64,000 nt of DNA from Corbicula japonica (lineage: Eukaryota; Mollusca; Bivalvia; Venerida; Cyrenidae). The position numbers were made by a program, and so were the translations under genes. This document shows positions 13,001-22,000 of this stretch, piece after piece; the first letter of the stretch is position 1; each line of letters opens with the position of its first letter. A model generated the notes under the pieces. The model had not been told where the DNA came from. It saw only the letters and a program-made list of their open reading frames with translations, and made no database searches. The stretch is taken from the NCBI GenBank assembly GCA_038501625.1, contig JAZAYU010000008.1, positions 10,292,938 to 10,356,937 on the forward strand, written 5' to 3'.

Positions 13001-16000
13001 CATTTTCAGTTATAAAAAAAATCATAGAACATGAACGTTAGTTTTATTATATTCTGATTTTAATTATTGGCCAGTTTTAAATCTTAAACATCAGATTGGC
13101 GACAAGTCGCCATTTCAGCCAATCAGATGCTTGAGATTTGAGATTGGCTTCCATTCTCAGTTTTATAACCATGAGGCCTGGTCTTGGGCAACCAGATGCT
13201 TATTATACTTAACTCAGCACACGGCGATGACTTACCAAATGACAAGCATCGTGAGCTTCATGGTTGCAACGTGCATACATTCAAAGAAGTCTAGGAGTGG
13301 TTTTCCAGCCGGTCCCATCTTGGAGAGAACCGCGCCGAAGAAGAGCGAGAACACCACAATGCCAAGGACATTCATCCCGTCAGATTTTTCGACCTTTGGA
13401 TTATCCACACTGTACGTGTCCATCACTATACAAAATAAATGCGTGAGAGCCTAAGATCATAAAACCAGTCTTAAATCTCAAGCATCTGATTGGGTGAAAT
13501 GGCGACTCAATGCTTTAGATTTCAGGTCTCTGGATTTAGTTTTATGATCTTGTGATCGTACGTTTTCGAAGAACGCTGCTAAGTTGTTCGAAGTTTCACT
13601 TTAAAATTGGATGTTCTACAAAAAATGCGTTGGGTGAATTCAATTTTTTCAAAGTTTTTTGACAAGTAAAGGATCCGATCACAGGTGAGTGATCTAGCTC
13701 GGCATAAGGCTTATTTGTTGTGAGAAAACTTTTTTTTTAGATAGACACATGCTCGTGCCTGAAGTTAGCAGCCCAGCAGCCTAGCAGCCTGAAGTTAGCA
13801 GCCTAGCAGCCCAGCAGCCTATCAGATTAACTTACCTATAGATGTAAGAATTACGGAAACGGCTTGAAATGCATTATTTTCACTTGCTAAGGACACTTCA
13901 AACTTTTCTCATACATGATTAACCTGATTTTTTTGTATCAAATTTCTAATCTGGTGAAATGTAAAGAAATTCTCCAATCGCTTCAACTGCATCAAAATGA
14001 TTTTAAACTTGTTGAAAAAATACATCTATTTAAAACCATAAGAATTTACTGAAATGTGTGTGTAGCAGCCCAGCAGCCTAGCAGCCTGAAGTTGGCAGCC
14101 TAGCAGCCTGAAGTTGGCAGCCTAGCAGCCTGAAGTTAGCAGCTTAGCAGCTTAACTTACCGATAGATGTAAGAATTTCGGAAACGGCTTGAAATGCATT
14201 ATTTTCACTTGTTAAAGCACTTCAAGCTTTTATCCTACATTATTTACCTGGTTTTTTGTATCAAATTTCTAATCTGGTAAAATGTAAAAATTCTCCAATC
14301 AAAAACTGCATCAAAATCCCAATCTGAACACAAAATGATCTTAAACGTGTTGAAAAAAATACATCTATTTAAAATCATAAGAATTTACAGAAATGTGTGT
14401 GTAGCAGCCTAGCAGCCTGATGTTGGCAGCCTAGCAGCCTGAAGTTAGCAGCCTAGCAGCCTGAAGTTAGCAGTCTAGCAGCCCAGCAGCCTAGCAGCCT
14501 TAACCTACCGATAGATGTTAGAATTTTGGAAACGGCTAAAAATGCATTATTTTCACTTTTGAAGGACACTTTAAGCTTATCTTATACGAAATCAATCTGA
14601 TTTTTTTATCAAATTTCTCAACTTGTGAAATGTAAAGAAATTTTCCAGTCGCTTAAACTGCATCACAATCCCTTTCTGAACACAAAATGATCTTAAACTT
14701 GTTGAAAAAAGACATCTATTTAAAACCAAAAGAATTTACTGAAATGTGTTTGTAGCAGCCCAGCAGCCTTGCAGCCTGAAGTTGGCAGCCTAGCAGCCCA
14801 GCAGCCTTAACTAAGCGATAGATTAAAGAATTTCGGAAACGGTCTGAAATGCATTATAATCACTCTTTAGCACACAACAAACTTATTCCAGATGAAATAA
14901 ACCTTAATTTTTTATATTTTTTTCTAAGCTGGTGAAATGTGAAAAAAAAAATTGAAACGGCCTGAAATGCATCATAATCACTTTCGGACGGCAATAAGAG
15001 CTACAATGATATGAAATGCACTTTAAAAACTTAAAAATTCACTTTTAACTAGGCTGCTGAAATGGGAAGTTAGCAGCCTAGCAGCCTAAACTTACCGATT
15101 GATTTGAGAACGTCGGAAACAGTCTCGAATGCATTTTAATCACATTTTACCATAAAACAAGCTTATTCGAGATGAAATCAAACTGAATTGTTTTCGTTTT
15201 TCTATGCGGGGGAAATGGGCAAAATATCTGCGAAGGCCTGAATCATTTCTGAACACAAATTTCGGAAACGGCTTGAAATGCATTATTTTCACTTTATGAG
15301 GACACTTCAAGCATATCTCATACGAAATCAACTTGATTTTGTTAGCTAATTTCAATTCTGGTGAAATGTAAAGAAATTCTCCAATCGCTTCAACTGCCAC
15401 GCAATTCCTTTCTGAACACAAAATGGTCTTAAACTTGATAAAAAATACATCTATTTAAAACCATAAGAACGTACTGAAATGTGGGTGTAGCAGCCTAGCA
15501 GCCTGAAGTTGGCAGCCTAGCAGTCCAGCAGCCTAGCAGCCTGAAGTTAGCAGCCCAGCAGCCTAGCAGCCTAAACTTACCGATAGATGAATTTCGGAAA
15601 CGACTTGAAATGCATTATTTTCACTTATAAAGGACACGTCAAGCTTATCTTACACGAAATCAACCTGATTTCTTTTAGTTATTGACGAAAACTAAGGTTA
15701 CTGGCCAATTACCCTAGTTATTGGTGAAAGCCCAATTTCACGGTCGATAATCATAGTGATCGTCCATATCTGTTGCACAATAATTCCGATATTCATAGTT
15801 ATTGGTGAAAACTACGGTTAACGACGAGAATTATGGTTTTCGGTCGTTATCTATAGTTTTCGGCGATATCCCAAGTTATTGGTCCGATAACCATAGTTAT
15901 TGACAATAACTATGATTATCGCCCGATATCTAGGATTTTCACCAAAAACTATAGATACGGGGAGGCAACTAGTTATCGTCAATAACTATTGATATTGGAT

Positions 16001-19000
16001 TAATTGTGCAAACTGCTTGCCATATGATGAGTTCGGCAACTTCGCTCTTATTTAGTCATATAGCTAATATATAATAGTACAATTAATGTTAACCACACAC
16101 GGGGTATTGAAGTATACCACCATGAACTGTGAATAGGCAGCTCTAAAGTTCATTTCCAAATATGATGTAATGGAGCTGCTAATATTTCCAAATATGATGT
16201 TAAGGAGCTGCTAATATTTCCAAATATGATGTTAAGGAGCTGCTAACATTTCCAAGAATGATGTTAAGGAGCTGCTAATATTTCCAAATATGATGTTAAG
16301 GAGCTGCTAATATTTCCAAGTATGATGTTAAGGAGCTGCTAATATTTCCAAGTATGATGTTAAGGAGCTGCTAATATTTCCAAGTATGATGTTAAGGAGC
16401 TGCTAATATTTCCAAGTATGATGTTAAGGAGCTGTTAATATTTCCAAGTATGATGTTAAGGAGCTGCTAATATTTCCAAGTATGATGTTAAGGAGCTGCT
16501 AATAGTATAATCTGTGCATTAATTAACGGAATAAACTGGCTAATTAATTTTGACATTATTTTGGTTGCTTTTAATTTTCGAACAGGCAATTCTCCCCTGT
16601 AATGGATTCATTTACCGGCAGTCAGTTCATATTGAGAACCGTGCTGTTGTGCACACTAATCAGTAAAATAGTGTGCATTATAGAATAAAGTGAAATCTTA
16701 TCTCTGACATATTTCCAGGGCATGTTTGTCAATACACGACAATCATGGCACTACTAATCTACCGTACTGTGTCATATACTAACAAATGGTTTTAAATAGA
16801 TGTATTTTTTCAACAAGTTAAAGACCATTTTGTGTTCAGAATGGGATTGTGATGCAGTTGAAGCGATTGGAGAATTTCTTTACATTTCACCAGAATTAAA
16901 ATAAGATAAACAAAATTAGGTTGATTTCGTATGAGATATGCTTGAAGTGTCCTTAAAAAGTGAAAATAATGCATTTCAAGCCGTTTCCGAAATTCTTACA
17001 TCCAACGGTAAGTTAAGGCTGCTAACTTCAGGCTGCTAGGCTGCTACACACATATTTCAGTAAGTTCTTATGGTTTTAAAGAGATGTATTTTTTCATCAA
17101 GTTTAAGACCATTTTGTGTTCAGAAAGGGATTGTGTTGCAGTTGAAGCAATTGGAGAATTTCTATACATTTCACCAGATTAGAAATTTGATACAAATAAA
17201 AATCAGGTTAATTATATATGAGATAAGCTTGAAGTGTCTTTTACAAGTAAAAATAATGCATTTCAAGCCGTTTCCGAAATTCTTACATCTATCGGTTAGT
17301 TAAGGCTGCTAGGCTGCTGGGCTGCTAGGCTGCTAACTTCAGTCTGCTAGGCTGCTGGGCTGCTAGGCTGCCAACTTCAGGCTGCTAGGCTGCCACTTTC
17401 ATGCTGCTGGGCTGCTAGGCATCTAGGCTGCCAACTTCACGAACCTACCTAAAACACAAAAATGGCTGACTGCTTACTTTGCGTTGTTTCTGTAGTTGGC
17501 ATAGTTGTATTCGGCATGGTTGTATTCAGCGAGGTTGTGTTTGACGTGGTAAGTGCAAATGTTGTGTTAGTTGTGATCCAGTCGGCAGTCGTTGTTGTGT
17601 TGGTTGTGATCCAGTCGGCAGTTGGTGTAGTGTTGGTTATGACAGTTGATGGAGTGGCAGTGGAGGGCAACTTGTACGTGAACTTCGACACAACCGTTGT
17701 TTCCTAGAACGAGTTTGAAAATAACATGTATTGTCCGACAATATGAACCGGATCACGGTCTTTTATTCGTGAACATATTAATCAGACATTTCGTTGTTTA
17801 CATTGGCTTCCTTAAGCAAATTGTGCTATCTCGATAAATCTTATTTCATTTCCGAAGTACTTCCAATTGGGTGTGTTCCCTCTTTAACGTGTCGACTACT
17901 AGATTAATTTCGCCATGTAGCGCAATCGTTAGGGTCACCGCTCTAAGTCCAGATGTACTCGTATTGTATTGTGCGGTTTCGAATCCCGAAAATTGTAAAA
18001 AAAAAACGGAAATGAGAGGGACGACCATGTTGTAGATAGGCTGATGGACTTTCTTACAGTTGTTCTAAAGGAAGACAGACATCACATCAGCATCGGGAAC
18101 TGATCTGCTTCTATATTATTTGTATGAATGACAGTATCTTATGTATGTAGTGTATCTAATGACATGAATTTTACGCAAAATGCAATAAAACTACAAAAAA
18201 ACTATTAAATACATAGAAAAGGCAGATAGGTCGTTGATATATACCGGTAGATAGGATTAGAACCTTTGAGAAACGTAATATACGTAAATGCAAAAACAAT
18301 GTCATCTGAGCAATACGAGAATTTCGGGAATACGAAAAACATGTATTTAAAATAAAACAAACGGGTATGCTTTAGCGCTCCATATGCAAACTCGGTACTC
18401 GGTAACAGCCAATGAAAAAAAGAGATTAATTTGGCTATGCAATTTTACTAATAGATATCGTAAAGCCCGGGTTTATATTGTATGATATGATCAGACTTGA
18501 CTGTTGAGGTGTAAGACCTGTAAATAGACTTCCCTATATAAACTATAGTAAACATGACATGTTTCAAAAGGCTGGCAATCATAGCTGGTACCATTTTAAT
18601 AAGGGCTTACTTACATGCTTTTAAAGCTAATTGTTTCTACTGTCCATTTCCAGCAAGAAAAGTAGGGGTCATGTATCAATTAACAGAGATTTGACACCTT
18701 GAAACCGGTGGTCTGTTTTTTTTTCACTTCTGTGTGAACTTCAAAACTGTTTTACATATGCCGTCCTAAAACCAGGGCCTTTTTACATATACTGCATTTC
18801 CAAACATAAATTTGCTATCAGTGTGTCAGTAAAAGCATCTCATTTACTTAACATGTTCCTTTCAGGCCATACTAGCCATTAAATGCCCCCAAAAGGCAAA
18901 AAAATTGGGACTATTTAGTGTCAGCCATTGTCTGACTAGCCCGAGTAGGAACATCCGCTGGACTATTTACAAGTAATTAACCTTGAGACTTCGCTCAGGA

Positions 19001-22000
19001 AAACTAACTCTGTCAGCTTCTTTATCTTCATGGTAATTACTTCCCTTGTGTTCATTCGTAAAATCCTATATAAAGTAGTTACCTACCCGGCGAAATGCTA
19101 CTTCAACCAGATTATCGGGGAAACAATTTCTGAAAACAAATAAAGTAGAACATCAGAACTGAGGGGTCGGTATACCTTCTGTCTGGCTTTTACTCACTAC
19201 TAGATCTATACTCGCATTTCAGAGTAAAGCACCGTGATTATTAATTAACAAACATGCAGATTGGTGCACAGGAAGTTAACAACGGAAGCGAACTATTTTT
19301 CTTGCACGCATATCGATTAAAAATGATTTGTATGAATCTTTAAATATTGATTTGATGTATTTCAATTTTATTTAAGTTCTTTATCATTTTGCACAGCATT
19401 AAAAGATTTGTAAATCTCTATCCTTTAACAGAAACTTATGAACAACAGCACTACTTTCAGAGGTTTTTAGGCCTGCAGTTTGTTACCATTTTTAGTTCAG
19501 TCGAGACCATCATTAAGCAGGAGCTTTTGAACAGTAGAACATCTTTTTAGCCTGTTACTATTTTAGCTCAGTTGGGACCGTCAACAGTTAGGAAAATGGT
19601 AAGTAAGTGTCTGCCGACCAAACTACAGATTTTCGTGCTGCATGTCATAGAAAGACTTGGATATATAGCGCTAAAACCCAGTAATAAGTAAAAAGAAATC
19701 GACAACAGTTTATTATAAAATAATCAAACTCTAACGTTCAAGGTGGGTATGTAAGTACCCATTTTATGTGTATATTTCGCATATACATGTACTGTATTGG
19801 TCATTGAATTCTAGAACGTTAAAGATGCTGTTACTCCGACTCGGCAAACATGACGTACCGTTATTCATTCACGACATTTATTTATGAAACAATGATACAT
19901 TTTAATAAAATGGCCTTAGATGCCTTAGACAATGACTTGTACTAACAATGTGTGTCATAGACTTACAGAGTAACATAGCCCCTCGTAACAAAAGACCCAG
20001 CCATGTGTGGCAAATGTCTGACTATAGGTCGATATGTACTAGATGGATTGATACCTGATATCGCTTCGTTAAAACAGTCCTTTGTAAGCAAAACGGCCTT
20101 GAATTCTTCGTACCACATACTAAGCAAGTACTACTGTTACGTGTACAATTTTGAAGAAATAATCTTGATGAACTTGGCGTATGTCCCGGGACATATATGA
20201 AGACATGTAATAAGTTATAGTTTGTCTGATATGACTAACGAAGCCGGGTTATCTGAGGAAAAAAAACCTTCTCCTTTATAAGAGCTTGCTATATCATAAT
20301 CTCCCCATCTGCTGGTGCCGAAAATATTACTGGGTGACCTTAAATATATTCTTCCAGTAAACATTTACGAAAGAATATCTTTCGTGAAAGTAAATGTCGT
20401 GCCTTTCAAACAGAACATATGTTTACTGTACCCAAGGTTATAAAACTAAGATTGGAAACCAGTCTCAAATCTCAAACATCTGATTGGCTGAAATGGCGAC
20501 TGGTCGCCATTTCAGCCAATGAGATGCTTGAGATTTGAGACTGGTTTCCAATCTCTGTTTTATAACCTACAGCCTAGTTATGTGATTAGTTATTGGAATG
20601 ACGAACGAATAAACGGACATTGGTAGCATAAGTGTGTTTCCCATTATAGAAGTACGATTCAAAACCCGCTATGGAGATATTGGTAGCGCTACTAATGCTA
20701 GCGCTACTGCCGACTCACTAAGTGAAATGAGAAAATGTTGATATCCTTTCCACGCCCGAACCTGTTTTCCGGACGGACGTCCATAACGTAGTTAAACGTG
20801 ACAAAATTTTGACTTCTCAAAACCCGACCCTGTTTTACTGGAGGACGCCCGGAACGTATTTAAACGTATGCTTTTTTCACGATTTTAATACCCATAACGT
20901 AAATCTGCGTAAAGTTTTTTAATGCCCGTTTATAAGCGTATGTTTGAATAAAGCATTTACGCTTTTGTCCGTTACAGGTATTCCAATTAATGAAATTTGG
21001 AATTTTCAACATGGTAAGAAACCCATAAATATTAAAAACACGTTATCTAACGTTACGGTCTTTCTTCTGTAAAAAAGGTGGAATATGCATATCAAATATA
21101 GTGCGTTAAAATCTCAACGCTCTTTTACGTAATGGGTGAAACCAAACCGAAAAATTCGGTTTATCGCTGGAAGACTGTAACCGAAAATTCCGTAAATCAA
21201 TTAATCTAGTTAACGGTTGTCACAGGGTGAGAAAGAATGTGCAGCCAGACCGGGACTCGAACCCGGAACCCCTCGCCCTACAGGGCGAGTGCTCTCCCAA
21301 CTGAGCTATCCGGGCCGCTTACACATCTTCTCCCCAGATAGTGACTAGATTCGTACCGCGACATTTTCCCCCCACAACTTGGAAATTCGTCCTCGAATTC
21401 CAGAGGGTACTTTCCATACGCAATTGCGAGCGTCGTAAGACATACAAGCAATGCTGTCGCGGTCCCCCGTTGGGCGCCAAATGTCACAGGGTGAGAAAGA
21501 ATGTGCAGCCAGACCCGGACTCAAACCCGGGACCCCTCGCTTACAGGGCGAGTGCTCTCCCGACTGAGCTATCCGGGCCGCTTACACATTTTCTCCCCAG
21601 ATAGTGACTAGATTCGTACCGCGACATATACCCCCTCAAATTTGGAAATTCGTCCTCGAATTCCAGAGAGTAACGTGTATTTCATTTGCTATTACAGGCT
21701 GGTGGCCGAACCTGCTAGCTATCACGGGCCCCACGTTGGGCGTCAAATGTCACAGGGTGAGAAAGAATGTGCAGCCACATCGGGACTCGAACCCGGGACC
21801 CCTCGCTTACAAGGCGAGTGCTCTCCCGACTGAGCTATCCGGGCCGCTTACACATCTTCTCCCCAGATAGTGACTAGATTCGTACCGCGACATTCCCCCC
21901 CCCCCCCCCCCCACAACTTGGAAATTCGTCTTCGAATTCCAGAGGGTACTTTCCATACACAATTGCGAGCGTCGTAAGACATACAAGCAATGCTGTCGCG

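Larger units (their letters stand above)
13755..17440. mobile_element. Foldback-type element A: inverted satellite arms in transporter intron 4
   Basis: The left arm (13755-15690, plus) has about six units of 280-350 bp. Each combines AGCAGCCT octamer runs, CTTACCGATAGATGTAAGAA, TTTCGGAAACGGCTTGAAAT, and a body containing TTCTGAACACAAAATG. The right arm (about 16775-17440) carries the same units in reverse complement (GGCTGCTAGGCTGC, GCATTTCAAGCCGTTTCCGA). About 1.1 kb of other repeats lies between the arms. Long inverted arms built of tandem subrepeats are the hallmark of foldback elements. No coding capacity is seen. Confidence 0.82.
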
